Source: a bacterium BMS3Abin06
Lineage (GTDB): Bacteria; Nitrospirota; Thermodesulfovibrionia; UBA6902
DNA length: 37,560 nucleotides
Assembly (NCBI GenBank): GCA_002897895.1
Contig: BDSY01000068.1
Span: forward strand, 1 to 37,560
Reading direction: 5' to 3'
The notes beneath the pieces are model-generated. The model saw only the letters and a list, made by a program, of their open reading frames with translations, ran no database searches and was not told the DNA's origin. Below, piece by piece: positions 7,822 through 16,119 of this stretch; position 1 is the stretch's first letter, and each line of letters begins with the position of its first letter. The translations under genes and the position numbers were made by a program.

Positions 7822-9993
7822 ATGCATCCGGAAACATTGAACTATCTGGCAGTGTCGGGATGTCTGATCTTTGTCCTCAGTTCTGCAACATGCATATTCG
7901 TCTTATTCCACAATCCCCGAAAGACAACAAATATTACCTGGAGTTTATTTAGTTTTTTTCTTGCTCTTTGGAGCCTGGGGTTGTTTCTGGGATGGAGCAC
8001 TACCGAATACGGCAAGGCCCTTTTCTGGGCTAGGTGGCTGAATTTGTCTGGAATCTTTATACCTCTCTTCTTTGTACATTTTGTACTATCATTTTTAGGG
8101 AAGACAGAAAAAGATAAGAAACCCCTTTTAGTTAGTTATTTCATCACAATACTCTATTTTTTGACAGCCGTTCTCTTCCCGGAGGAATTTGTAAAGAGTT
8201 TAAGTGCAAAAGGCGGTTTTTTATATTATCCTGATGCCGGACCTCTATATTATTTTTTCCCGGTTTTGTTTGCCTGTTTAACATTTTGGGGAATATTTGA
8301 GTTATATCAGGCAAAAAAGAACTTTAGCGGGCAAAGACAAAAACAAGTACAATATTTGCTTGCTGCATTATTTATTGGTTTCATAGGAGGTTCAACCACA
8401 TTTCCACTGGTATTCGATATTGATTTATATCCTTTTGGAACCATCGGCATTGTAATGCTTGATATTATTTTCCCTTATACAATCGTAAGGCATGAGCTTC
8501 TGGACATAAAGATATTTATCAGCAGGGGTGTGGCAAGACTGGCAACATATTTTTTCTTTATAACGGTTTATTTAAGCCTGTATATTTTGTCCTACAACAT
8601 TATTGAGCCTTATCACCTGATATTTACAGGTCTGATAACACCGTTATTTTTTATTATCGCCCTTGAAAGCTATCCGTTTATCAGGAACAGGATTCAGACC
8701 ATACCGGATGCTATATTAGTAAAATCCCGTTATGATCTTGGTAAAGTAAAGGAGAGGTTTTCAAGAGCCATGGAAAGGATCGTAAACCTGGAAGAATTTT
8801 TCAGTGCCATGGATTCTTTCTTTCGGAAGATTGACTTATATCCCGTGTCATTCTATATACCTGATAATTTTGAGGAGATGTCTGAAACTGCTGACAATTA
8901 TTTTAAGTGGGATATGGACATGAAAAAGGTTAATACCGAACTAAAGCTTAAGAAAAAAATGCATATTATTCAGCGGTCTCTTAATACACCTGCTGCGATT
9001 TTTCATGAGAGGGCGGATAAAAGTATTCAGGAAGAACTCGATCTTCTGAAAGCAGATTGTGTTATACCTGTTGTCTTTAAGGAAGAGATATTATGTTTAA
9101 TAGCAATATCAGGGAAGAGGATAAAACCTGTTGAATATACCTCTATTGATGAAGCCTTATTTCTCCTGATCCCCAATCAAATTATTATGATATTAAACCG
9201 CCTGCGTCCATATGAGAAACTTCAGGCTGATTACGAGAAAAGCCGGAAATTAGCTGAAGAGGCGGTTATTCATAAACAGTACACACAGGTTGCCCTGCAG
9301 ATAGCTCACGACATCAGAAATCCCGCGGGCGCCATGATGCTTCTGACACAACAGGCGCAAAAAATTGTAAATGTAAGCGAATTTGAAGGCAAAGAGGATG
9401 TGCAGGAATTTTTTGAAGATATTATATATGATGCCAACCGTATTACAAAGGCGGCAGATACCTACCTGAAATATGCCTTTGCGGACCCTGCTGATAAAAC
9501 AATGGTTGAGATAAAGAGTCTCAATGTTAACGAACTCCTGGAAAAAGTTATCCATCTTTTTAAGGGTAAAGGTCTGGTCCAGCAGATCAATATAGTTCCG
9601 AGGTTGCAGGATAGTCTCCCTGAAATCATTGGTGAGCCCTTGCGCCTTAACAGGGCATTCTTCAATCTGATCCTGAATGCAATTCAGGCAATGCCGAAGG
9701 GAGGCAGAATTATCGTTACCTCTTCCAGATGCAATTTTATTCACAAAGATGCAGGCAAAGAATGCATTGGCGTAAAAATTGAAATTGAAGACGCCGGCCC
9801 CGGAATTGAAGAGGATAAATTGAAAAAAATATTTGATCCCTTTTTTACGACCAAGCCGGACGGCTCCGGTTTGGGGCTGTCGATTGTATACGATATCGTC
9901 ATAAAAGTGCATAAGGGTATAATAGACGTGGAATCCGAAATCGGCAGAGGCACAAAGTTTATAATTTATCTGCCGGCTTCCGAAGCCGGTTAG
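7822..9993 (+). CDS. Multi-TM sensor histidine kinase
   Basis: A 723-residue membrane kinase. Residues 7-285 hold eight or nine hydrophobic segments resembling the 7TM histidine-kinase N-terminal region. Residues 310-460 form a GAF-like cytoplasmic region. The DHp helix carries QIAHDIRNP with the phosphoacceptor H496. The ATPase domain shows the N box (NLILNAIQAM, about 615-624), the G1 box DAGPGIEE (657-664), the F box DPFFTTK and the G2 box GSGLGLS (681-687), so it should be active. It follows the PhcB-like methyltransferase by 11 bases. This pairing recalls phcB-phcS and lqsA-lqsS, in which the kinase senses a small lipid-like signal, and suggests the same here. A CCGGCTT hairpin overlaps its stop at 9973-9989. 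Confidence 0.9.
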   Translation: MHPETLNYLAVSGCLIFVLSSATCIFVLFHNPRKTTNITWSLFSFFLALWSLGLFLGWSTTEYGKALFWARWLNLSGIFIPLFFVHFVLSFLGKTEKDKKPLLVSYFITILYFLTAVLFPEEFVKSLSAKGGFLYYPDAGPLYYFFPVLFACLTFWGIFELYQAKKNFSGQRQKQVQYLLAALFIGFIGGSTTFPLVFDIDLYPFGTIGIVMLDIIFPYTIVRHELLDIKIFISRGVARLATYFFFITVYLSLYILSYNIIEPYHLIFTGLITPLFFIIALESYPFIRNRIQTIPDAILVKSRYDLGKVKERFSRAMERIVNLEEFFSAMDSFFRKIDLYPVSFYIPDNFEEMSETADNYFKWDMDMKKVNTELKLKKKMHIIQRSLNTPAAIFHERADKSIQEELDLLKADCVIPVVFKEEILCLIAISGKRIKPVEYTSIDEALFLLIPNQIIMILNRLRPYEKLQADYEKSRKLAEEAVIHKQYTQVALQIAHDIRNPAGAMMLLTQQAQKIVNVSEFEGKEDVQEFFEDIIYDANRITKAADTYLKYAFADPADKTMVEIKSLNVNELLEKVIHLFKGKGLVQQINIVPRLQDSLPEIIGEPLRLNRAFFNLILNAIQAMPKGGRIIVTSSRCNFIHKDAGKECIGVKIEIEDAGPGIEEDKLKKIFDPFFTTKPDGSGLGLSIVYDIVIKVHKGIIDVESEIGRGTKFIIYLPASEAG
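9973..9989. terminator. Hairpin at the convergent ends of kinase and regulator genes
   Basis: CCGGCTT-CCG-AAGCCGG forms a 7-bp GC-rich stem at the end of the kinase frame, between two genes that converge 25 bases apart. No T run follows on either strand, so termination is only suggested by position. Confidence 0.3.
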
Positions 9994-10018
9994 GCCTTTC
10001 AGGGTTATTCAATTCAGT

Positions 10019-11272
10019 TCAGTGTATTGTCAGTTCCTTAGGGGATAAATTATATGCCAGCCAATCCAGTAGATATTTCGGATCAATATCCATTGGTAAT
10101 TTTTCTTCTTCAGGATGCCCGCATTTGGCAAATGTGGGGAATATGGTATAAACCTGTCCGAGTGTAACCGGCACACCTTTTTGTACTGATGACTTATAGA
10201 ACTCTACCAGCATATTAAACTTCAGATCAAAGGGGAATCCCGGCCGGTCACAACTAATTATTTCGCCTAACTCATTAAGATATTTCTTTAATACCTTTGT
10301 CCGTAAAGCCGTAGCAACACTCTTTAATAATATGCTCTCGAGGAAAGGTTTGGTTAAAAAAATGCAAGCTCCCAGATGCAGGACATTAACTGCGATCCCG
10401 GTAATATTATGGGCTGTAATAACAACAATCTCCGCCTCATGCACTCTTTTCTGAAGCATTGGCAATAAATCTATGCCGCTGTAATCAGGCATTACAATAT
10501 CCAGGAGTATAACGTCGATATCTCTGTTTTCTTCAGCAATTTTCAAGGCCATTGTCCCGTTCTCGGCAGCTAATACTTTATAGTAATCCTTTAATGCAAG
10601 GCCGGTTCCTTTACGGAATGTCCTGTCATCATCAACAATCAGGACAGTCGGCCTTTCTTCTTCCAGCGGCGTTAAGGGAGTTTTATATAGTTTGTTAACA
10701 AAATCTTCATAACTCACATCTCTTTTGCCGGGGTGCAGGATGTAATGCATTTCATGCGATTTCAGCATCCTGCCCTCAATACTCATTTTAGCCATTAAGT
10801 GGCGTATTATTCTCAGTCTCTTCGAGAAACTCTGGCTCGACAGGATGGCTTTTTTCTCGCAATAAGATTTAATCTTTTTTAATCTGTTTGCTTCATTTAT
10901 TGCCAGCTCTATCAGGGCATTTACCTCTTTCTCCTGCAGCGGTTCATAAAGATAATAAAATGCCCCCTCTTCCATGGCGCTGACAGCATCATCGGTATTG
11001 TCTTTCTCTGTGTAAACGATAATTTCGAGTAATGGTGCAGCATCAATAATCTTCCGGATAAGTTTTAGCCCCGGCATATCATTGACTTCCATGTTCATTA
11101 AAACAATCTGGATATCCCACTTTTCTCTTTCTATTACGGATAATGCTGCCAGGCCGTCAGGCACTTTAATAATTTCATATCCCCCCGGCAGGATTGAACC
11201 GAGGTTGTCAACCCTCTCTATGGAATTATCAATGATTAATATTGCCCTTTTATTATTTTCCTCTAATACCAT
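10019..11272 (-). CDS. Response regulator with one degenerate and one intact receiver domain
   Basis: The protein has 417 residues. Receiver 1 (about 9-130) keeps the fold but has Asn60 where the phosphorylated Asp should be, and Glu110 in place of the conserved Lys (YEP instead of KP), so it should not be phosphorylated. Receiver 2 (about 208-322) is intact: acidic DDD at 214-216, phosphoacceptor D258 (LLDIVMP), T286 and K308 (TKPF). A region of about 75 residues separates them and about 95 residues follow. I see no HTH, GGDEF, EAL or HD-GYP output domain, so it probably acts by protein contact. Ribosome binding site GGGGGA precedes the ATG. It converges on the histidine kinase gene, its likely partner. 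Separate strands allow independent expression. Confidence 0.85.
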   Translation of the reverse strand: MVLEENNKRAILIIDNSIERVDNLGSILPGGYEIIKVPDGLAALSVIEREKWDIQIVLMNMEVNDMPGLKLIRKIIDAAPLLEIIVYTEKDNTDDAVSAMEEGAFYYLYEPLQEKEVNALIELAINEANRLKKIKSYCEKKAILSSQSFSKRLRIIRHLMAKMSIEGRMLKSHEMHYILHPGKRDVSYEDFVNKLYKTPLTPLEEERPTVLIVDDDRTFRKGTGLALKDYYKVLAAENGTMALKIAEENRDIDVILLDIVMPDYSGIDLLPMLQKRVHEAEIVVITAHNITGIAVNVLHLGACIFLTKPFLESILLKSVATALRTKVLKKYLNELGEIISCDRPGFPFDLKFNMLVEFYKSSVQKGVPVTLGQVYTIFPTFAKCGHPEEEKLPMDIDPKYLLDWLAYNLSPKELTIH

Positions 11273-11599
11273 CTTTATCCCCCTGAAAAACTATATTACG
11301 CCTTTAAAGCAACCTTATCTTATGATGGAAAGGCAACGGTATCCCGGCAGACTTTTATTAGCCCTGAATAATAAAAAATAGATAAATATTACCTGTCCCG
11401 GTTAATTGATAAGAAATTGCTTCTGCGATTAAATAAATTTTAACAATAAATCAGATAACCTGCAAGGTTTTTTTTAGGTTTTAAAGTTGGAGGGGTTGCC
11501 GGAAGGATAAAATTACAATGAAAAAAATATCATACAGGAGATATTCTGAAATTCCTGAATCACAAGTAACCATTGATATCGTGTAAAATATCCAATATC
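11273..11599. other. Divergent intergenic region
   Basis: About 325 bases separate the response regulator (minus) from the ParB-like gene (plus). The region is AT-rich and must hold both promoters, but I see no clear -35/-10 pair. A short hairpin AACCT-GCA-AGGTT at 11457-11469, followed by T8 on the plus strand, looks like a weak intrinsic terminator. As no plus-strand gene precedes it, it might end a short untranslated transcript. Confidence 0.4.
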
Positions 11600-12571
11600 A
11601 TGCCAATTAAAAGTATCAGCGTAGACGACATCTTCATTGAAAAGAGCCGTTTCTCCCTTGACGCTTTTCTTTTCGAACCAGGCACTGATGAGGCCTGCCC
11701 TGCAGAGTCATTTAAGCATCTTGGAATACTGCAGCCTGTTGTTGTGTACAGGGAGAGCTCCGGACAGTTTCACTTGATTGACGGTAAAAAGAGGATCCGT
11801 TATGCAAGGCAGAGCCGGTCAAAGGAAATCAATGCAATTGTACTTGCCGAAAAATCACCGGTTACAGATATCATCACCCTGATCCTCTGTGAGAGGAACG
11901 GGAAGATCAAATCAGGCATTATGAATAAAGTCCGCTTTATCTGTTTTGCCTTGTCCCTGCATGCACCGGAGTCGTGGATACTGGAGAAACTCTGTATGCC
12001 GCTTGGCTTTAAACCTTACAGTGCCTTTTTGAGAGATTGTGAGGCAATAAGTAAACTGCCGGAAGGATTGCAGCAGATCTGTCATGAAAAGAAATTCTCT
12101 TTCAAACAGATACTCAACCTTACGCATTATCCCCATGATATTCTTACGCTGCTCATTACATGGAAGCCTGTGCTGCAGCTGACTGCATCAATCTTAGATG
12201 AAATGGCGTCCAACCTGAAGGATTATTTAAAAGCCCGCAATACAGGAATCGAAAATTTCCTGGCAGAACCGGGTATCAGCGAAATCATAAATTCAGGCTT
12301 AAGCCCCCGCGATAAAACAGAACGGCTGCGCAGGCTTATTTACCTTAAACAGTATCCTGTCCTGTCAGAAGTTAATGCGGGAATCCATAAAACTATCCGG
12401 CGTCTCAATCTACCGGAAGACATATCAATTGAATGGGACAGAACACTTGAAAATAAATGCCTTGATTTCACGATTCATATGCAGGGCACTGAAAAGTGGC
12501 AGCGGGTACTGGATACATTAAATTCAGAGAAACTCAAGAAGGCAATTGAATCAATTCTGGACAAGCTTTGA
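11600..12571 (+). CDS. ParB N-terminal-like domain protein
   Basis: The start is placed at ATG 11600; an in-frame TTG at 11573 would add nine residues. The product has 323 residues. Residues 1-90 follow the ParB/Srx-like pattern: a first strand (PIKSISVDDIFI), LGILQPVVVYR, and HLIDGKKRIRYAR, which corresponds to the GERRxRA nucleotide-binding motif of ParB. The remainder is helical and lacks a motif I can name; the HTH of chromosomal ParB is not obvious. No parA or parS-like site is present, so genome partition is unlikely. The stop overlaps the start of the SPL-like gene, so the two are translated together and probably act in one process, perhaps DNA-lesion recognition or regulation (inference). 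Confidence 0.7.
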   Translation: MPIKSISVDDIFIEKSRFSLDAFLFEPGTDEACPAESFKHLGILQPVVVYRESSGQFHLIDGKKRIRYARQSRSKEINAIVLAEKSPVTDIITLILCERNGKIKSGIMNKVRFICFALSLHAPESWILEKLCMPLGFKPYSAFLRDCEAISKLPEGLQQICHEKKFSFKQILNLTHYPHDILTLLITWKPVLQLTASILDEMASNLKDYLKARNTGIENFLAEPGISEIINSGLSPRDKTERLRRLIYLKQYPVLSEVNAGIHKTIRRLNLPEDISIEWDRTLENKCLDFTIHMQGTEKWQRVLDTLNSEKLKKAIESILDKL

Positions 12572-13617
12572 ACTCAAAAGCAATGAATATGCAGTCATTA
12601 AATTACAGGGACGGGAAAAAAGAGTTTCTGGCAATCCCAAAAAAGGGGGAGGCTATGGGAGTCTGCGCTACTTTAAATATGAAATATTTGTGCTGTCGCG
12701 TTCATGTCCTGAAGTCTGTCCATAACTGTCCCTTTGAATGCTCCTACTGCTTCCTTCAGAATTATTTAACCGACGGCATCACAAAGACTGTGGATGATAC
12801 GGATTCTCTCATGGAAGAGGTGAAAGATAAAATCAAGAGAGAACCATGGAGATTGTTCCGCATCGGCACGTGGGAGCTTGGAGACAGCCTTGCACTGGAA
12901 GAAGAGACAGGACAGGCTGCAAGACTTATTCAGGAATTCAGCGGGCTTGAGAATGCGCTCCTTGAATTGAAAACAAAATCAGACTGCGTGGATTCCATTC
13001 TGAACATTGATCATAAAGGAAGAACCGTTGTCTCATGGTCACTGAATACAGAACATGTAATCAGGAGCGAAGAACACGGGACTGCATCACTTGAAAAAAG
13101 GCTTGAAGCTATTCAAAAAACCGCTGATGCCGGTTATCTGACAGGCCTGCATTTCGATCCCATGATTCTTCAGAATGACTGGGAAGATGGTTATACGCAG
13201 CTTGCCGGAAAGGTTTTTGAGAAAATATCACCGGACAGGATTGCATGGATATCCATGGGCAGTCTCCGCTTCAATCCTGAGATGAAGAAGAAGATAGAAA
13301 ACAACTATCCCGACAGCAGACTGACCAGTGCAGAGATGGTTCTGGGAGATGATGCAAAGGTCAGGTACGTAAAACCTCTGCGGGTTAAAATGTATCAGCA
13401 TCTCTACCGTGAACTGATCAAATATATCCGGAAGGACAATCTCATATATATGTGTATGGAACGCTGGGATGTGTGGGACAAGGTCTTTGGATATCACCCG
13501 GATTCCATCGGGCACCTGGACTATCTCTTTGCAGAATCACTTTATGAGAGGTATGGATTGACCGGCGAACCTCCCCAAAGGGTATTGTATGAGGATAATT
13601 TTGGGGACTCAAGGTAA
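12568..13617 (+). CDS. Spore photoproduct lyase (SPL) family radical SAM protein
   Basis: The protein has 349 residues. C54-x3-C58-x2-C61 within NCPFECSYCFLQNY is the radical SAM cluster motif, with CFLQ matching the CYLQ of SPL. ELKTKSD near 133-139 and VVSWSLNTEH near 154-163 follow the SPL-family pattern, and C140 lies near where canonical SPL has its catalytic Cys (B. subtilis C141); alignment is needed to confirm that. SPL splits the spore photoproduct thymine dimer, but relatives in non-sporulating Gram-negatives have unproven substrates. The TTG at 12568 overlaps the previous stop as TTGA; in-frame ATGs at 12583 and 12589 are alternatives. Its downstream neighbour is convergent. Confidence 0.8.
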   Translation: MNSKAMNMQSLNYRDGKKEFLAIPKKGEAMGVCATLNMKYLCCRVHVLKSVHNCPFECSYCFLQNYLTDGITKTVDDTDSLMEEVKDKIKREPWRLFRIGTWELGDSLALEEETGQAARLIQEFSGLENALLELKTKSDCVDSILNIDHKGRTVVSWSLNTEHVIRSEEHGTASLEKRLEAIQKTADAGYLTGLHFDPMILQNDWEDGYTQLAGKVFEKISPDRIAWISMGSLRFNPEMKKKIENNYPDSRLTSAEMVLGDDAKVRYVKPLRVKMYQHLYRELIKYIRKDNLIYMCMERWDVWDKVFGYHPDSIGHLDYLFAESLYERYGLTGEPPQRVLYEDNFGDSR

Positions 13618-13648
13618 CATATCCCCGGATTATAGCAATTAATTGCAT

Positions 13649-13810
13649 TTATACCGGAGCTTCTACTTCGCTGACGTCCTTCTCCGGCTCGGATTTTTTC
13701 CCGCTAACACATTCCACTATTCCCACCGGATTGCAGGCTATACACATGTCCATCCCCATAATTAACTGAACGCCTTCAGTGAGCATTAATACTGAATGAA
13801 AGTCTCGCAT
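13649..13810 (-). CDS. 53-residue Cys-containing peptide downstream of nfnB
   Basis: The frame starts at an ATG one base after the nfnB stop, with AAAGGG six bases upstream as ribosome binding site, and ends at a TAA. The peptide begins MRDFHSVLMLTEGVQL, holds MDMCIACNPVGIVEC in its middle (three Cys: CxxC plus one eight residues later), and ends in an acidic, Lys/Glu-rich tail. It is not hydrophobic enough to be a membrane segment. I do not recognise it. Position at the end of the nfnAB run suggests a metal- or Fe-S-related accessory peptide, which is inference. Confidence 0.6.
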   Translation of the reverse strand: MRDFHSVLMLTEGVQLIMGMDMCIACNPVGIVECVSGKKSEPEKDVSEVEAPV

Positions 13811-13811
13811 G

Positions 13812-15215
13812 TTACCCTTTGCTCAAACCGCCTCCGGTTTCACGGGTGGAGACGCCTTTCTTTCCCATTATAAAATCATCAATGGCCCTTGCAGCCCGTT
13901 TCCCGGCACCCATTGCGCTGATAACAGTGGCGGCGCCTGTTGAGATATCTCCACCTGCAAAGATGCCTTTTAAATTTGTTCTTCCATCCCTGTCTATCTT
14001 GATGTAGCCCTCACCCCAGAGTTTTAATCTTTTGATTGACCGGACAAGTATGGGATTGGATGTCTGCCCGATGGCCATTATTACCTGCTCGACATCAAGA
14101 ATGAAGTCTTCCCCTGTGCGCTTCGGCCTTCTCCTGCCCGATTCATCAGGCTCGCCCAGCGCCATCCTGTCGCATTTGAGAGCTTGAACCCGGCCTTTTT
14201 CATCACCGAGTATTTCTTTGGGGTTTGAGAGAAAACAAAACTCGATGCCTTCTTCTTTTGCGTTTTCGACTTCCTCATGGCGTGAAGGCATTTCTTTTTC
14301 GGTTCTCCTGTAAACAATGAAGACCCTTTCAGCGCCGAGTCTCAGAGCTGTCCTTGCAGAGTCCATGGCAACGTTTCCCCCGCCAATGACCGCTACATTT
14401 TTTGCCTTTTTGACCGGGGTATCGTAAACAGGGAATTTATGCGCCTTCATGAGGTTTACTCTTGTTAAAAATTCCGATGCAAAATATACGTTGTTTAAAT
14501 TCTCACCCGGTATGCCCATAAATTTCGGCGAGCCTGCACCGACACCTATAAATATTGCTTTGTATCCTTCATCAAAAAGCTCTTCAACTGTCTGTGTCCT
14601 GCCGATCAGAAAATTAAGCCGGATTTTTACGCCGAGATTTTTGACAAATTCAATTTCTCTCTGAATTATCTTCTTTGGCAGTCTGAATTCAGGGATACCA
14701 TATGTCAGCACACCGCCCGGCTCATGAAGCGCTTCAAAAACAGTAATGTCATATCCCCATTTTGCAAGGTCTGCCGCGACTGTCAGTCCTGCCGGCCCTG
14801 AACCGATGACAGCGACTTTGTGGCTGTTAGGAGATTTCATGTCCGGTAATTCTATCTGTCCTGATGCTGCTGCATAGTCGGCAACGAAACGTTCAATCGC
14901 CCCTATTGAGACAGGCCCGGATTTTTTTCCCAGAATGCATTTGCCCTGGCACTGTGTTTCCTGTGGACAGACCCTGCCGCATATTGCGGGCAGCATATTA
15001 AATTCCCTGATTTTTTTGAGTCCGCCCGGATAATCTTTTTCTTTTACAAAGGAGATAAATTGGGGGATGTCAATTTCAACAGGACAGCCGGCCACGCAGC
15101 GGGGCTTCTTGCATTGAAGGCACCGGCCGGCTTCTTCAACGGCCTGCCTTTGGGTTAATCCAAGGGAAACCTCCCTGAAATCGGTTTTCCTTTTTTCGGG
15201 GTTTCTGAATCTCAT
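13812..15215 (-). CDS. nfnB: NfnB/GltD-type NAD(P)H oxidoreductase, large subunit
   Basis: 467 residues of the GltD-like flavoprotein family. Two N-terminal clusters bind [4Fe-4S]: C32, C35, C40, C44 and C79, C83, C89, C93. FAD-binding GSGPAG is at 138-143, a second Rossmann motif (GGGNVAMDSART) near 275-286, and the C-terminal FAD signature GIFAGGDIS near 420. With the adjacent NfnA-like subunit it should form NADH-dependent reduced ferredoxin:NADP+ oxidoreductase, which bifurcates electrons in anaerobes. The same subunit pair has also been described as sulfide dehydrogenase (SudAB). The start lies four bases after the nfnA stop. It is often annotated gltA or gltD, but without a large glutamate synthase subunit that role is unlikely. 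Confidence 0.9.
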   Translation of the reverse strand: MRFRNPEKRKTDFREVSLGLTQRQAVEEAGRCLQCKKPRCVAGCPVEIDIPQFISFVKEKDYPGGLKKIREFNMLPAICGRVCPQETQCQGKCILGKKSGPVSIGAIERFVADYAAASGQIELPDMKSPNSHKVAVIGSGPAGLTVAADLAKWGYDITVFEALHEPGGVLTYGIPEFRLPKKIIQREIEFVKNLGVKIRLNFLIGRTQTVEELFDEGYKAIFIGVGAGSPKFMGIPGENLNNVYFASEFLTRVNLMKAHKFPVYDTPVKKAKNVAVIGGGNVAMDSARTALRLGAERVFIVYRRTEKEMPSRHEEVENAKEEGIEFCFLSNPKEILGDEKGRVQALKCDRMALGEPDESGRRRPKRTGEDFILDVEQVIMAIGQTSNPILVRSIKRLKLWGEGYIKIDRDGRTNLKGIFAGGDISTGAATVISAMGAGKRAARAIDDFIMGKKGVSTRETGGGLSKG

Positions 15216-15219
15216 GTTT

Positions 15220-16095
15220 TCAGCAGGATCCCCGGGTTCCGGGGCGGAGCGACCCTTTGCCCCCTTTTCTTTTACATTTTCTCCGGAATTGTTGAAGTGA
15301 CTGTGCTTCTTCTTCCCTGTAAAAATTCAAACGGCTTGCGAGTTCCTGAAAGTCAACTTCATGACCGTCAAACTCGGGGCCTTCGACACATGCAAATCTG
15401 GTTTTTCCTGCAATGTTCACCCTGCATGCGCCGCACATGCCCGTGCCTTCAACCATAATCGGATTAAGGCTTACTAAAGTCTTTACGCTGTATGGTTTTG
15501 TAAGTTCTGAAACAGCCTGCATCATTCGTATCGGACCGACTGCAATCACTAATGCAACTCTTTTTTTTTCGATAACATCTTTTAACGCTTCAGTAACTAA
15601 TCCTTTTCTCCCGGAACTTCCGTCATCTGTGGTAATCATCAACTCGTTGGCATATTCTCTGAATTTATTTTCCCATACGATGAGATTTATTGTACGTGCC
15701 CCCAGAATTACAGTAATGCGATTATGCTTTTCTTTTAAGGCCCTGAGGATGGGGTAAAGCGTGGCTGATCCTATTCCACCGCCTACCAGGACGCAGTGGC
15801 CGTATTTCTTAATCGGCGTTGCGTGACCCAGGGGTCCGGCAATATCCCTGACAGCATTGCCGGGTTTTAACATTCCCAATTCTTCAGTGGTCTTCCCTAC
15901 CTTCTGGAAAAGCAGGGTAATGGTTCCTTTTTCCCTGTCAGCATCAGCAATTGTCAGGGGAATCCTTTCGCCTTTTTCGTGAAGTCTCAGCACGACAAAA
16001 TTCCCGGCCTTTGCATGGCCTGCAATGTATGGGGCATCAACGGTCATTGAATCAACCAGAGGGGATATTGACTCTTTCTCTAAAATCTTAAACAT
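15220..16095 (-). CDS. nfnA: NfnA-type ferredoxin-NADP reductase subunit
   Basis: 291 residues of the dihydroorotate dehydrogenase electron-transfer/sulfide dehydrogenase beta family. The N-terminal beta-barrel binds FAD (RIPLTIADAD at 44-53), GGGIGSATLYP at 105-115 starts the NAD-binding half, and C221, C224 and C236 (CGAC and FAC) belong to the [2Fe-2S] site. It is four bases upstream of nfnB, in the gene order seen for nfnAB. An unusual basic tail (about 271-291, rich in Lys/Arg/Gly, ending in Cys) extends past the expected end and may reflect a late frameshift or a lineage-specific extension. Confidence 0.9.
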   Translation of the reverse strand: MFKILEKESISPLVDSMTVDAPYIAGHAKAGNFVVLRLHEKGERIPLTIADADREKGTITLLFQKVGKTTEELGMLKPGNAVRDIAGPLGHATPIKKYGHCVLVGGGIGSATLYPILRALKEKHNRITVILGARTINLIVWENKFREYANELMITTDDGSSGRKGLVTEALKDVIEKKRVALVIAVGPIRMMQAVSELTKPYSVKTLVSLNPIMVEGTGMCGACRVNIAGKTRFACVEGPEFDGHEVDFQELASRLNFYREEEAQSLQQFRRKCKRKGGKGSLRPGTRGSC

Positions 16096-16119
16096 GATTT
16101 ATTTTCATTTCAGTCCGGA

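Noticed and set aside
9250-9912. 220-codon minus-strand frame opposite the kinase gene
   Set aside because: The plus-strand frame holds all kinase motifs; the antisense frame has none.
11600-12571. Chromosome partition ParB
   Set aside because: There is no parA, no parS-like site and no evident HTH; only the N-terminal domain pattern matches.
13812-15215. Glutamate synthase small subunit
   Set aside because: No large GOGAT subunit is present and the neighbouring NfnA-type subunit explains the gene better.
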